Both the position numbers and the translations under genes were made by a program. From the NCBI RefSeq assembly GCF_900105005.1, contig NZ_LT629748.1, forward strand, positions 682,001 through 746,000: a stretch of DNA of 64,000 nucleotides, in the 5' to 3' direction. The notes under the pieces are model-generated. The model worked only from the letters and a program-made list of their open reading frames with translations, searched no databases and had not been told where the DNA came from. Positions 55,487 through 64,000 of the stretch are shown here, one piece after another. Position 1 is the first letter of the stretch. Each line of letters starts with the position of its first letter. This DNA is from Halopseudomonas litoralis. GTDB lineage: Bacteria > Pseudomonadota > Gammaproteobacteria > Pseudomonadales > Pseudomonadaceae.

Positions 55487-57619
55487 ATGAAATTCAAATC
55501 CATACAGTTTTCCATCGCGGCGCTTGCAGGCGCCTGTCTGTTCGTCGCCGTAGGCGGTATGACCTTGTACGCGCTGGTCGCTTTTGATCGCAACCAGAGC
55601 ATGGTTGTCGAGCGCAGTGAGCAGATACTGGAGCAGCATGTGCGCAGCAAGCTGGAAGCAGTAGCCAGTGCCGAGATGCTGCGAATCCGTCAGCAACTGG
55701 AGCAGCCGTTTGCCGTGAATGAGCAACTGGCCCTGCTCAACCGCCAGGTGGCGGACGTACAGGATGGTCTGCCGGCGGTAATGATCAGCCGTGAGGAGAT
55801 GCTGCGCTATGTATACAAGGTGCTGGAGGATCAACCCGAGCTGCTGGCAGCTTATGTAGCCTGGGAGGCGGGCGCATTTGACGGGCTCGACGATCTCTAT
55901 GCAGGAACCGGAAGGCCTGGGCATAGCCAGAGTGGGCAATTCATCCCCTACTGGTATCGCGAAGCGGATGGGTCGATAGCGCTTGATCTGCTTACGGAGC
56001 TGAATGACGAGACACTGCTGGATAATGGTATTCGTGCCGGTGAGTATTATTTCTGCCCACGGGATACCCAAGGGCCCTGCGTGATCGATCCGGCTCCTTA
56101 TGACGTGGGCGATCGTACTGTGATGCTGTCATCCTTTACTGCCCCGATCATGCTCAATGGTGAGTTTCTGGGGATTGTCGGTGCGGACCTGTCGCTGGAC
56201 TTTCTGCAGTCCATGCTTGAACAAAGCAATAGCCGCCTGTACGACGGCCTGGGGCATCAGGCGCTGATCAGTACCAACGATCGACTGGTGGCCTGGACGG
56301 GTAACGGAACTGCGCTCGGCCAGCATGCCGAGCAGGTGCTGGATACCGCTGAAATGGCAAATTTGAAGCGGCTGGCCGATCAACCCATTTATGAGGTGGA
56401 TCGCGCCAATAACGAGATCGAGCTGTGGATGCCGGTACCGCTGGGTAACTCCGGCACCCGCTGGGCATTATTGATCAGCCTGCCGTTGGATGTGGTGATG
56501 GCGGAACTGCAAGCACTGGAAGACGAGTTGGTGCAGAACCAGTCGAGCGTCGCCGTGACCCTGGCAGTCATAGGTGCGTTGATCGTGTTGATTGGCTTGG
56601 GCGTTATGCTGTTGGTCGGCTACAGTCTGGCCCGCCCCGCGCGTCGCCTGGCGACCATGCTTGACGAGGTCGCTCAGGGCGAAGGCGATCTTACCCAGCG
56701 GCTGGAGATCAATCGCGCTGATGAGTTCGGTGATATTGCCCGCGGCTTCAATGCTTTTCTCGACAAGCTGCAGGGCATGATGCGAGAGGTGGTGGGCTCG
56801 GTGCAGCAGGTGACTGATGCCGCCGAGAACACGGCGGATATCGCCATGCGCACCAATGATGGCGTGCAGACCCAGCTCGGCGAGATCGAGCTGGTAGCAA
56901 CAGCCGTCACCGAGATGACCGCGACGGCCCAGGATGTCGCACGTAATGCCGGACTGGCCGCGGAGGCCGCCGGCAATGCTCAGGGCTCGGCCAGCCACGG
57001 GCGTAAGGTGGTGCAGGACACGGCCGAAACCATCCAGAGCCTGGCGGCGGATATTGAACGTGCTGCTGAAACCGTACAGGCCCTTGCCCGTGACAGTGAG
57101 AACATCAGCTCGATCCTGGAAACCATTCGCGGGATTGCCGAGCAGACCAATCTGCTGGCGCTGAACGCGGCCATTGAAGCAGCACGTGCCGGCGATCACG
57201 GTCGCGGTTTTGCGGTGGTGGCGGATGAGGTACGAAACCTGGCCTTGAAGACGCAGAATTCCACTGAAGAGATTCAGCGGATGATCGAGCAGCTGCAGGC
57301 CGGTACCCGGCAGACGGTTACCGTCATGGAACAGAGCCGCAACCGCACCGTGGAAAGTGTCCTGCAGGCGGAAGAGGCCGACGCAGCGCTCACCTCGATT
57401 ACCCAGGCGGTGTCGGTGATCAATGACATGAACATCCAGATAGCCAGCGCGGCGGAACAGCAGAGCGCGGTGGCCGAGGATATCAATCGCAACGTCAGCA
57501 CTATCGGCGAGGTTGCCAACTCGGTGGCCGAAGGCGCCGGTGACGCTTCCAAGGCCAGTGCCGGCCTGACCAAGCTGGCTGAGCACCAGCGGCGGTTGAT
57601 CAATCAGTTCAAGGTGTAA
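55487..57619 (+). CDS. Methyl-accepting chemotaxis protein with Cache sensor
   Basis: A 710-aa receptor. TM1 spans about 8-30, a large periplasmic dCache-type domain about 40-340, TM2 about 350-375, HAMP about 376-430, and the signalling domain runs to the C-terminus. The hairpin tip near 545-585 has [18 protein letters not shown] followed by [12 protein letters not shown]. There is no CheR-binding pentapeptide at the end. The ligand is unknown. It is monocistronic. Confidence 0.92.
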   Translation: MKFKSIQFSIAALAGACLFVAVGGMTLYALVAFDRNQSMVVERSEQILEQHVRSKLEAVASAEMLRIRQQLEQPFAVNEQLALLNRQVADVQDGLPAVMISREEMLRYVYKVLEDQPELLAAYVAWEAGAFDGLDDLYAGTGRPGHSQSGQFIPYWYREADGSIALDLLTELNDETLLDNGIRAGEYYFCPRDTQGPCVIDPAPYDVGDRTVMLSSFTAPIMLNGEFLGIVGADLSLDFLQSMLEQSNSRLYDGLGHQALISTNDRLVAWTGNGTALGQHAEQVLDTAEMANLKRLADQPIYEVDRANNEIELWMPVPLGNSGTRWALLISLPLDVVMAELQALEDELVQNQSSVAVTLAVIGALIVLIGLGVMLLVGYSLARPARRLATMLDEVAQGEGDLTQRLEINRADEFGDIARGFNAFLDKLQGMMREVVGSVQQVTDAAENTADIAMRTNDGVQTQLGEIELVATAVTEMTATAQDVARNAGLAAEAAGNAQGSASHGRKVVQDTAETIQSLAADIERAAETVQALARDSENISSILETIRGIAEQTNLLALNAAIEAARAGDHGRGFAVVADEVRNLALKTQNSTEEIQRMIEQLQAGTRQTVTVMEQSRNRTVESVLQAEEADAALTSITQAVSVINDMNIQIASAAEQQSAVAEDINRNVSTIGEVANSVAEGAGDASKASAGLTKLAEHQRRLINQFKV

Positions 57620-57723
57620 CTGGAAGCTTTTGTAGCGGCCTTGGCTGGCCTGTCGGCGAGCGTCGCGCCGGGTTGGCACTCCTGCAGGCGTGAGTGTCCG
57701 GGGGAGATGTTTGATGAGAGCGG

Positions 57724-58374
57724 TTAATCGAGCCTGACGGCGTGCCCTGTCGGGTTGCAGCAATGCGGGCCCTGGGTGGCAGGGCTGCTGACTGCCGGGT
57801 TGACCGGATACATCAACTGTACCTGGGAGTCGGCATTCAGCAGCAGCGGTTGCAGGGCGCTGGGCGCGGTGGCATCAGCCAGCCAGATGGCCTGTTCGGC
57901 TCTGTTCAGAGTGACGGGCATGCGTGCGCCCAGGCGTGCCGGGAGGCCCTTGGCGGGGGCAGTGATCAGCGCGCAGCTGTCCCAGTAGGTGCCATCATCC
58001 AAGGCGTAGCGATCCCATAGTCCGGCCAGTGCGACGCCGCCATTCTGCTGCCTCAGATACCAGGGCTGCTTGCGCTGGCCCTGCTGCTGCCAGACATAGA
58101 AACCGTCCACCGGAATCAGGCAGCGCCGTTGCACCAGCGGTTCGCGGAACATGGGCTTGTCATGCAGGAATTCGGCCTGTGCCGAGAAGGGCGCGCGGCT
58201 GAGATCGCGCAGCCAGCCTGGTGTCAGGTTCCACAGCACCTGACTGCATTCGAGTTGCTTGTCCAGCTTGCGCAGGATCAGCAGTCGGTTACCGGGGCAG
58301 ACATTCCAGTTGGGCGTCCAGTCTTCCGGCATCTCTGCCAGCGGCGCGCTGAACTGGGCGAGGCGGCCGCTCAC
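57724..58374 (-). CDS. SRAP (HMCES/YedK)-domain protein lacking all catalytic residues
   Basis: A 216-aa protein with the SRAP fold signature (TPGWL, RRCLIPVDGFYVWQ, KQPWYL, RMPVTL). In YedK/HMCES the residue after Met is Cys2, which crosslinks to abasic sites, helped by Asn75, Glu105 and His160 (E. coli numbering). Here they read S2, S64 (FSAQAEF instead of INARxET), V94 (GFYVW instead of F-E-W) and G149. It starts at GTG overlapping the upstream stop (GTGA). It is probably a non-enzymatic paralogue that may still bind DNA. Confidence 0.8.
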   Translation of the reverse strand: MSGRLAQFSAPLAEMPEDWTPNWNVCPGNRLLILRKLDKQLECSQVLWNLTPGWLRDLSRAPFSAQAEFLHDKPMFREPLVQRRCLIPVDGFYVWQQQGQRKQPWYLRQQNGGVALAGLWDRYALDDGTYWDSCALITAPAKGLPARLGARMPVTLNRAEQAIWLADATAPSALQPLLLNADSQVQLMYPVNPAVSSPATQGPHCCNPTGHAVRLD

Positions 58375-58571
58375 AGCGGGTCGTCCTCGCGGCGCAGGTC
58401 CAGTTGGTAGCTATCCAGATCAGCATCGACCCATAAGTGAATCAATATCGGTTGGCAACATACCGAGCAGTCTTCTACATAGCTTTGCGAGCCGCCACTG
58501 AGGTCGACCAGCAGCCTGATCGGCTCGCCACAATGCGGGCAATTGCGGGTGCATTCATCCAACAATGGCAT
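58371..58571 (-). CDS. CPXCG-motif cysteine-rich protein
   Basis: A 66-aa zinc-ribbon-like protein with two Cys pairs: CPHC (C11, C14) and CSVC (C35, C38). This fits the small CPXCG family. Function unknown. ATG 58571 has AGGAG upstream. It is coupled by 4 nt to the SRAP-domain gene, so the two may act together. Confidence 0.8.
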   Translation of the reverse strand: MPLLDECTRNCPHCGEPIRLLVDLSGGSQSYVEDCSVCCQPILIHLWVDADLDSYQLDLRREDDPL

Positions 58572-58717
58572 GGGCGTTCTCCTGGAAAGGGGCAATATGG
58601 GCAGCAGCCTGAGAGTCTAGCCCGTCCATCAATTCGACGAAACAGCCACTGGGTAATTGTGAGTCGAATCGCGGCGCCGCATAATGCGCGGTTTCCACCC
58701 AAGGTAATGAGGAATGC

Positions 58718-59890
58718 ATGGGCGAGTTTGATGCCATCCGGCCCTATGGAGATGTTGAGGTATCTGAGGTTCTGCAGCGCTTGCTGCGGGACGAGGAATT
58801 GCTGCGGATGCTGGCCGGTTATCGCTTTCCACGGCTCAGCCGCTGGCTGCCGGGGGTGGCGTCGACAATGATCGCAGCCGGATTGCGCCGCGAGGTGCGG
58901 GCTATCGATACCGTCGATGCACTGCAGCATCGCCTCGAACCCTGGCTGGACAAGGTGATCGAGCGCAGTGCGCTGACCGTTACCTACAGCGGGCTGGAGC
59001 ACCTCAGCAAGACCCAGCCGCATCTGTTTCTGGCCAATCATCGGGATATCGCCATGGATCCGGCGTTCGTCAACTACGCGCTGTATCACGGTGGGCATCC
59101 CACGCCGCGCATTGCGATCGGTGACAACCTGCTGCAGCGACCGTTCGTCAGCGACCTGATGCGCCTGAACAAGTGTTTTATCGTGCATCGTTCGGTTGCT
59201 GGTCGGCGGGAGAAACTCGCGGTCTATCAAACTCTCTCCGCCTACATCAATCACTCGATTCTGAGCGGGCATTCGGTGTGGATCGCCCAGGCCGAAGGCC
59301 GGGCCAAGGACGGCTGTGACCGCACCGACACGGCGATCATCAAGATGCTGTGCATGAGCCGCAAGGGCGAAACCTTTGCCGATGTGGTGCGCTCGTTGAA
59401 TATCGTCCCGGTATCCATCGCCTATGAATGGGACCCCTGTGACCAGATGAAAGCACGGGAATTGGAGCAGCGGGAGCGTACCGGTGATTACAGCAAACAG
59501 CCGGGGGAGGACGACCGCTCCATTGCCATGGGCCTGACCGGTTACAAGGGGCGGGTGCATATCGCCTTCGGCAAGCCCCTGACCGGCGAACATCTAGACG
59601 CCAGAAGTGTGGCGGCGGAGGCGGATCGGCAGATCCTTGGGCTGTATCGCCTTTATCCGAGTAATTACCTGGCGATGGAGCAATTGTTGTCGGAGCAGCC
59701 GGAGGTCGATATCAGCGGCTGGCGCAACCAGTTCGAAGCATCCATGCTGGCAGCGGAAGAGACGCGGTTTGCCGAACGTCTGGCAGCCTGCCCGCCAGAT
59801 CAGCGGGTTTGGTGGCTACGCCAATATGCCAACCCGGTAGCCAGCCGGCAGTTGGTGTCAGAACAGGCGGGCAGCGAGCGTCAGCAATAA
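58718..59890 (+). CDS. PlsC-family 1-acylglycerol-3-phosphate O-acyltransferase-like protein
   Basis: A 390-aa protein with the acyltransferase motif NHRDIAMD (107-114), the substrate-loop-like FIVHRSVAGRREK region (about 155-167) and QAEGRAKDG (about 191-199), which matches the EGTR-like motif of the family. It is longer than PlsC, with an extra N-terminal 85 residues. It probably acylates a glycerol-phosphate lipid at the inner membrane. Its C-terminus overlaps the convergent small membrane gene by 33 nt. Confidence 0.85.
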   Translation: MGEFDAIRPYGDVEVSEVLQRLLRDEELLRMLAGYRFPRLSRWLPGVASTMIAAGLRREVRAIDTVDALQHRLEPWLDKVIERSALTVTYSGLEHLSKTQPHLFLANHRDIAMDPAFVNYALYHGGHPTPRIAIGDNLLQRPFVSDLMRLNKCFIVHRSVAGRREKLAVYQTLSAYINHSILSGHSVWIAQAEGRAKDGCDRTDTAIIKMLCMSRKGETFADVVRSLNIVPVSIAYEWDPCDQMKARELEQRERTGDYSKQPGEDDRSIAMGLTGYKGRVHIAFGKPLTGEHLDARSVAAEADRQILGLYRLYPSNYLAMEQLLSEQPEVDISGWRNQFEASMLAAEETRFAERLAACPPDQRVWWLRQYANPVASRQLVSEQAGSERQQ

Positions 59891-60133
59891 GGCAAGCCCC
59901 AGGCATACTCCGCCGACCAGCATGAACATCCGGTTGGCGCGATGGTTGACGGTGTTGCTGCCTAGCGTCAACGAGCCGGTGGTGTCTGCTGCCAGGCTGG
60001 CGGCACGGGCAATACGTAGCTGCGTGGCGATGATCAACCAGCTGCCGCTGAGGCCATAGAATAACGCCAGGCAATTGAGCACAAATGCGCCATTGTTCAG
60101 ATAATAGATCCACGCGGCCTGCAAAATGGGCAT
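59858..60133 (-). CDS. Small membrane protein, two helices
   Basis: A 91-aa protein with helices at about 15-38 and 68-90. ATG 60133 is preceded by GGAGA. No family recognised. The frame is open further upstream to 60316, but that part reads poorly and lies in the presumed promoter region. Confidence 0.6.
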   Translation of the reverse strand: MPILQAAWIYYLNNGAFVLNCLALFYGLSGSWLIIATQLRIARAASLAADTTGSLTLGSNTVNHRANRMFMLVGGVCLGLALLLTLAARLF

Positions 60134-60385
60134 GCAACTTTCTCCGGATAGATTCGGTACTCGTGACCTTGGGGGTATAGTTGTTATTCTGGCTGGAACG
60201 TTGAGTAGGTTGATAATCGGTGCGCATTCTAGAGCAAACATCAGCGGAGCTCGATCCATTGCCCGGAAAACCCGATAAAAGGAGCCACGCAACATTCTTC
60301 CGCTGCTCGGGTCCAATTACACAGATGCTGACCGCAGACAACCAGGGGCCGTAAGGTTTTACTGCATACACATAGGAGCGACATC

Positions 60386-60847
60386 ATGAACACGCGAATT
60401 CTCAAAAGCTGCCTGCTTGGTGCAATGCTGGTGTTAGGCGGCTGTGCTTCCGGGTTGACCGGCGAGACCTACAGTCGGGACGAGGCGCGCGCGCCGCAGA
60501 CCGTACGCATGGGTACCGTTGAATCGGTGCGGCTGGTACAGATCGAGGGCACCAAAACCAACATCGGCACCGGCGCTGGTGCGGTGGTCGGCGGTGTGGC
60601 CGGCAGCTCTATCGGCGGTGGACGCGGCAGCATCATTACCGGTGTGCTGGGTGCGGTAGCAGGCGGCATGGCCGGTGCAGCCGCCGAAGAAGGCATCACT
60701 CGCAATCAGGGTATCGAGATTACCGTACGCGAGGATGGCGGCCAGACGCGGGCCTACGTACAGGAAGTTGATCCGAACATGTCTTTTGCCCCCGGCGAGA
60801 GAGTCAGAGTGCTGACGGTCAACGGAACATCCCGGGTCAGCAAATAG
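60386..60847 (+). CDS. SlyB/Pcp-like glycine-zipper outer-membrane lipoprotein
   Basis: A 153-aa lipoprotein with lipobox L-G-G-C (C20) and a glycine-zipper region (about 60-105) of GxxxG repeats (GAVVGGVAG, GVLGAVAGGMAG). The family includes SlyB, which stabilises outer-membrane proteins under stress and is under PhoPQ control in enterics. It is followed by terminator hairpins. Confidence 0.88.
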   Translation: MNTRILKSCLLGAMLVLGGCASGLTGETYSRDEARAPQTVRMGTVESVRLVQIEGTKTNIGTGAGAVVGGVAGSSIGGGRGSIITGVLGAVAGGMAGAAAEEGITRNQGIEITVREDGGQTRAYVQEVDPNMSFAPGERVRVLTVNGTSRVSK

Positions 60848-60923
60848 TCATTTTCATGGCGGGCCGGTCCCGGCCCGCTTGCCGGTCAGTTAAAATTCGG
60901 CGCATTGTTTTAACTTCAAATAA

Positions 60924-60953
60924 GCCAACCGCCACGCTATCGTGGCGGTTGGC
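60924..60953 (+). terminator. Terminator after the SlyB-like gene
   Basis: A perfect 13-bp stem GCCAACCGCCACG / CGTGGCGGTTGGC with loop CTAT, followed by ctgcgttttc. A shorter GC hairpin (around 60857-60881) lies closer to the stop. Confidence 0.75.
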
Positions 60954-61099
60954 CTGCGTTTTCCCATGCGAAAGCTGGCCTTTATCTCGATTCCCGCTAT
61001 TAATTTGTAAAGCTTTTTCGTAGCCCCGCTGCGCTCACTGTGGATAATGGTCGCCCTGCCCGTGAGGGGAGAGTAGCTAAAACGTGGAGTCTGAACTGA

Positions 61100-63889
61100 A
61101 TGACCTTGGCACTGATTGTCTTACTGCCTTTGATATGTGTTTTCCTGCCTCTGTTGGCGGATAGAAAAGGCCGTTCCCTGTGTGCCTTGGCGACCATGCT
61201 GGCCCCGGTACTGGGGTTGGTTCTGCTGTGGAGCCAAGCCCCCACTGTGTTCGACGGTGGGGTGGTGGTGCAAAGCTGGTCGTGGATTGAACGGCTCGGG
61301 CTGAACATCAGTTTTCGACTGGATGGCCTCAGCTTTCTGTTTGCCCTGCTGATTCTCGGTATCGGCATTCTGGTTATCATCTACGCCCGCTATTATTTGT
61401 CGAAGAACGATCCAATGGGCCGCTTCTTCTCCTTCCTGTTGTTGTTCATGGCTGCCATGCTGGGTGTGGTGCTGTCGGAAAACCTTTTGCTGATGATGTT
61501 CTTCTGGGAGCTGACCAGTCTGTCGTCCTTCCTGCTGATCGGCTATTGGTCGCACTCCTCGGACGCGCGCAAAGGTGCGCGTATGGCTCTGGTGATCACC
61601 GGTGGCGGCGGCCTGGCATTGCTGGCGGGGGTTCTGCTGCTGGGTCAGGTGGTCGGCAGTTACGAACTCAGCGTGGTGCTCGCCTCGGGCGATGGGATTC
61701 GCGAACATGCCCTGTATCCGGTGATTCTGGTATTGGTGCTGCTGGGTGTGTTCACCAAATCCGCGCAATTTCCATTCCATTTCTGGCTGCCCCATGCCAT
61801 GGCGGCGCCAACGCCGGTATCGGCGTATCTGCATTCGGCAACCATGGTCAAGGCCGGGGTATTTCTGCTGGCGCGGCTGTATCCGGCGCTGTCAGATACC
61901 GATCTGTGGTTCTTTCTGGTCAGTGTCACGGGCATGGCCACCTTGCTGTTGGGCGCCTGCACCGCGCTGTTCCAGCATGACCTCAAGGGGCTGCTGGCCT
62001 ATTCGACCATCAGTCATCTGGGCCTGATTACCCTGTTATTCGGGTTGGATACGCAACTGGCTGCGGTCGCCGCCGTGTTCCACATCATCAATCACGCGAC
62101 GTTCAAGGCCTCGCTGTTCATGGCCGCGGGGATCATTGATCACGAGACCGGTACCCGGGACATGCGCCGGATCAATGGCTTGTGGAAATACATGCCGCAT
62201 ACTGCAACGCTGGCGATGGTGGCGGCATCTGCGATGGCCGGTGTTCCACTGCTCAATGGCTTCCTCAGCAAGGAAATGTTCTTTACCGAGACACTTCAAC
62301 AACACCAGTTCGGTAACTACAGTTGGATAGTGCCCCTGGTTGCGGTGTTGGCCGGCCTGTTTTCGGTGGCCTATTCGCTGCGTTTCATTCATGACGTGTT
62401 TTTCAACGGCAAACCGGTGAACCTGCCGAAATTTCCACCGCATGAGCCGAGCCGCTACATGAAGATTCCGGTGGAGATCCTGGTCGGGCTGTGTCTGCTG
62501 GTGGGCTTGCTGCCGGGCTTTACAGTGGCTGCGCTGCTGGCGGTAGCCGCCAGTGCGACCTTGGGTGGAGATCTGCCGGAATACAGTCTCGCCATCTGGC
62601 ACGGCTTCAATCTGCCGTTAGCCATGAGTTTTGTGGCATTGATGCTGGGTGTGATGATCTACTTTGGTCGACGTCAACTATTGGGTTGGTACGTGCATCT
62701 GCCACAGCTGGATGCGAAGAATACCTTCGAGCGCTTTATCCAGCGTCTGGTAAACCTGGCTGCGGGGTTTATCCTGCGTATCGAGGCTGTGTCGCTGCAG
62801 CGCTATCTGCTGTGGATGCTGCTATCGGCACTCTTGGTGAGCGGCTATTGGCTGCTGCAGTTGCCGTCGCTGCGCGGCACGGTGCCGATGACGCAGGTGG
62901 ACGGTGCTACGCTGACCTGCGCGCTGCTGCTGATGGCGGCGGCCGCCGCGACGGCGATCTGGCATCGGCGGCGGTTGGTTTCCCTGGTCATGCTCAGCGT
63001 GGTGGGGTTGTTTGTGGCGCTGGCCTTTGCCCGGTTCTCTGCACCGGATCTGGCGCTGACTCAGCTGTCCGTTGAGTCTGTCACCATCATTCTGATGATG
63101 TTGGCGCTATTTTTCCTACCACGTACCACGCCAGTGGAGTCATCGACATGGGGTCGTGGTCGCGATCTGCTGATTGCCGGACTGACTGGGGCTCTGGTGA
63201 CCGTGCTATGTCTGGCGGTACTGACGCGCCCTTATGACAGTATTGCCGGCTTCTTCCTGGCCAACAGTCTGACCGGGGGCGGCGGCACCAATGTGGTGAA
63301 CGTGATATTGGTGGATTTCCGTGGCTTCGATACCATGGGCGAGATCACGGTGCTGGCGATCGCAGGTGCGGCAATCTACGCGCTGATCAAGGGGCTACGC
63401 CTCAGCAGGCCGGTAACGGATACTGCCGAACGCGTCTGGGCGCAGGACACGCATCCCTTCATGCTGGTGAATCTCTCGCGGCTCATCCTGCCGCTGGCAT
63501 TGATGGTGTCGATGTACATCTTCCTGCGTGGTCACAACCTGCCGGGTGGCGGTTTCATTGCCGGCCTGATTACAGCCGTGGCTCTGATTCTGCAATATAT
63601 CGCCAGCGGCAATGCCTGGACTCGTGCACGCTGGGGCATCGATTACCATCATCTGGCGGGTGCCGGTGTTGTCATTGCAGGTCTTACCGGCGTGGGCAGT
63701 TGGCTGTTCGGCTATCCATTCCTGACCAGTGCCTTCGATCATTTTGCCATACCTCTGGTGGGTGAAATCGAACTGGCTACGGCGATGCTGTTCGATCTGG
63801 GGGTCTATCTGACCGTGGTTGGAGCTACCCTGTTGATCCTTTCCAATCTGGGCAAACTCTCAATCACTGCTGTCAGGGAGCCGCAATAA
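61100..63889 (+). CDS. Fused Mrp antiporter subunit A/B
   Basis: A 929-aa protein. The MrpA part (about 1-770) has the NuoL-like proton-channel core: [19 protein letters not shown] (about 134-152), [19 protein letters not shown] (about 224-242, a key Lys/His region) and [10 protein letters not shown]. The MrpB-like domain is fused at the C-terminus (about 785-920, [20 protein letters not shown]). Mrp complexes expel Na+ or K+ in exchange for protons. It starts the operon; the next gene overlaps by 1 nt. Confidence 0.92.
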   Translation: MTLALIVLLPLICVFLPLLADRKGRSLCALATMLAPVLGLVLLWSQAPTVFDGGVVVQSWSWIERLGLNISFRLDGLSFLFALLILGIGILVIIYARYYLSKNDPMGRFFSFLLLFMAAMLGVVLSENLLLMMFFWELTSLSSFLLIGYWSHSSDARKGARMALVITGGGGLALLAGVLLLGQVVGSYELSVVLASGDGIREHALYPVILVLVLLGVFTKSAQFPFHFWLPHAMAAPTPVSAYLHSATMVKAGVFLLARLYPALSDTDLWFFLVSVTGMATLLLGACTALFQHDLKGLLAYSTISHLGLITLLFGLDTQLAAVAAVFHIINHATFKASLFMAAGIIDHETGTRDMRRINGLWKYMPHTATLAMVAASAMAGVPLLNGFLSKEMFFTETLQQHQFGNYSWIVPLVAVLAGLFSVAYSLRFIHDVFFNGKPVNLPKFPPHEPSRYMKIPVEILVGLCLLVGLLPGFTVAALLAVAASATLGGDLPEYSLAIWHGFNLPLAMSFVALMLGVMIYFGRRQLLGWYVHLPQLDAKNTFERFIQRLVNLAAGFILRIEAVSLQRYLLWMLLSALLVSGYWLLQLPSLRGTVPMTQVDGATLTCALLLMAAAAATAIWHRRRLVSLVMLSVVGLFVALAFARFSAPDLALTQLSVESVTIILMMLALFFLPRTTPVESSTWGRGRDLLIAGLTGALVTVLCLAVLTRPYDSIAGFFLANSLTGGGGTNVVNVILVDFRGFDTMGEITVLAIAGAAIYALIKGLRLSRPVTDTAERVWAQDTHPFMLVNLSRLILPLALMVSMYIFLRGHNLPGGGFIAGLITAVALILQYIASGNAWTRARWGIDYHHLAGAGVVIAGLTGVGSWLFGYPFLTSAFDHFAIPLVGEIELATAMLFDLGVYLTVVGATLLILSNLGKLSITAVREPQ

Positions 63890-64000
63890 TGGAGCTGCTG
63901 TATGCCCTCACGCTGGGTGTGTTGACCATGTCCGGAGTCTATCTGCTGTTACGGGCACGTACCTTTCCGGTGGTAGTGGGGCTGACCTTGATCAGTTATG
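63889..64000 (+). CDS. Mrp antiporter subunit C, 5' part only
   Basis: The first 37 codons ([16 protein letters not shown], then VYLLLRAR) match the start of the NuoK-like MrpC subunit. Its ATG shares a base with the preceding TAA. The gene runs off the right edge. Confidence 0.85.
   Translation, partial: MELLYALTLGVLTMSGVYLLLRARTFPVVVGLTLISY

Noticed and set aside
56468..57763. 431-codon minus-strand frame opposite the chemoreceptor
   Set aside because: It mirrors the signalling domain of the chemoreceptor and carries no recognisable domain of its own.
58475..59593. 372-codon minus-strand frame opposite the acyltransferase
   Set aside because: A shadow of the acyltransferase; the plus-strand motif NHRDIAMD identifies the real gene.
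61000..61099. Possible sodium riboswitch in the mrp leader
   Set aside because: The leader has GC-rich runs such as gtgaggggagagtagc, but I cannot match it to a known aptamer consensus. A covariance-model search would decide.

Overview
The gene content, gene order and codon style suggest a gammaproteobacterium of the Pseudomonas lineage, possibly the Halopseudomonas/P. pertucinogena side. Supporting genes are a split PqiA with PqiB and PqiC, an OprD-family porin, a fused Mrp antiporter A/B subunit, AidB, HrpB, RsmC, RluE, ZapE, YghU and a yybP-ykoY riboswitch ahead of a GDT1-type transporter. The species call is inference, because no rRNA gene or other species marker is present.

Positions 1-35,250 look accessory or mixed. 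They begin with a small tyrosine recombinase convergent with a zinc-hook ABC-ATPase resembling the anticodon nuclease RloC. Next come an LpxR-type lipid A deacylase, an oxidoreductase, a MarC protein, a Gal80-like Gfo/Idh/MocA protein, a GH79-like glycosidase and a retropepsin-like protease, with a decayed second copy of the protease 4.5 kb away. An aldo/keto reductase gene carries one in-frame amber codon. The pqiAABC operon (15.8-12.9 kb, minus) diverges from a MarR-led plus-strand cluster (16.5-24.0 kb). That cluster holds two multi-part exporters (FUSC + DUF1656 + HlyD, then EmrA-like HlyD + DUF2955 protein) with a phospholipase-D-type lipoprotein between them.

An insertion-sequence nest follows (24.2-27.9 kb): an IS5-family element with a TTAG target duplication sits in an IS3 remnant, beside an IS30 element broken by an intact IS3-type element. 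From 28.6 to 34.7 kb lies a leftward operon for a 190-aa HTH-like protein, two very large tyrosine-recombinase-like proteins (746 and 1027 aa) and a broken small fourth gene. A LexA-like box lies upstream of it. About 350 bp beyond that box is the 3' half of a tRNA-Asp(GTC) gene with its terminator, so 35,201 is the likely right boundary of a genomic island. The left boundary was not found in this window.

Positions 35,250-64,000 look like core chromosome: rluE, aidB-like, DUF2788, an Lrp/AsnC regulator, a CDF cation exporter, hrpB, rsmC, the Mn-riboswitch/GDT1 unit, yghU, zapE, a VWA-domain autotransporter, an M20 amidohydrolase pseudogene, a class II amidotransferase, a baeRF-like protein, an OprD porin, an M48 lipoprotein protease, a Cache chemoreceptor, a SRAP-domain protein that has lost all expected catalytic residues, an acyltransferase, a SlyB-like lipoprotein and the start of an mrp operon that runs off the right edge.
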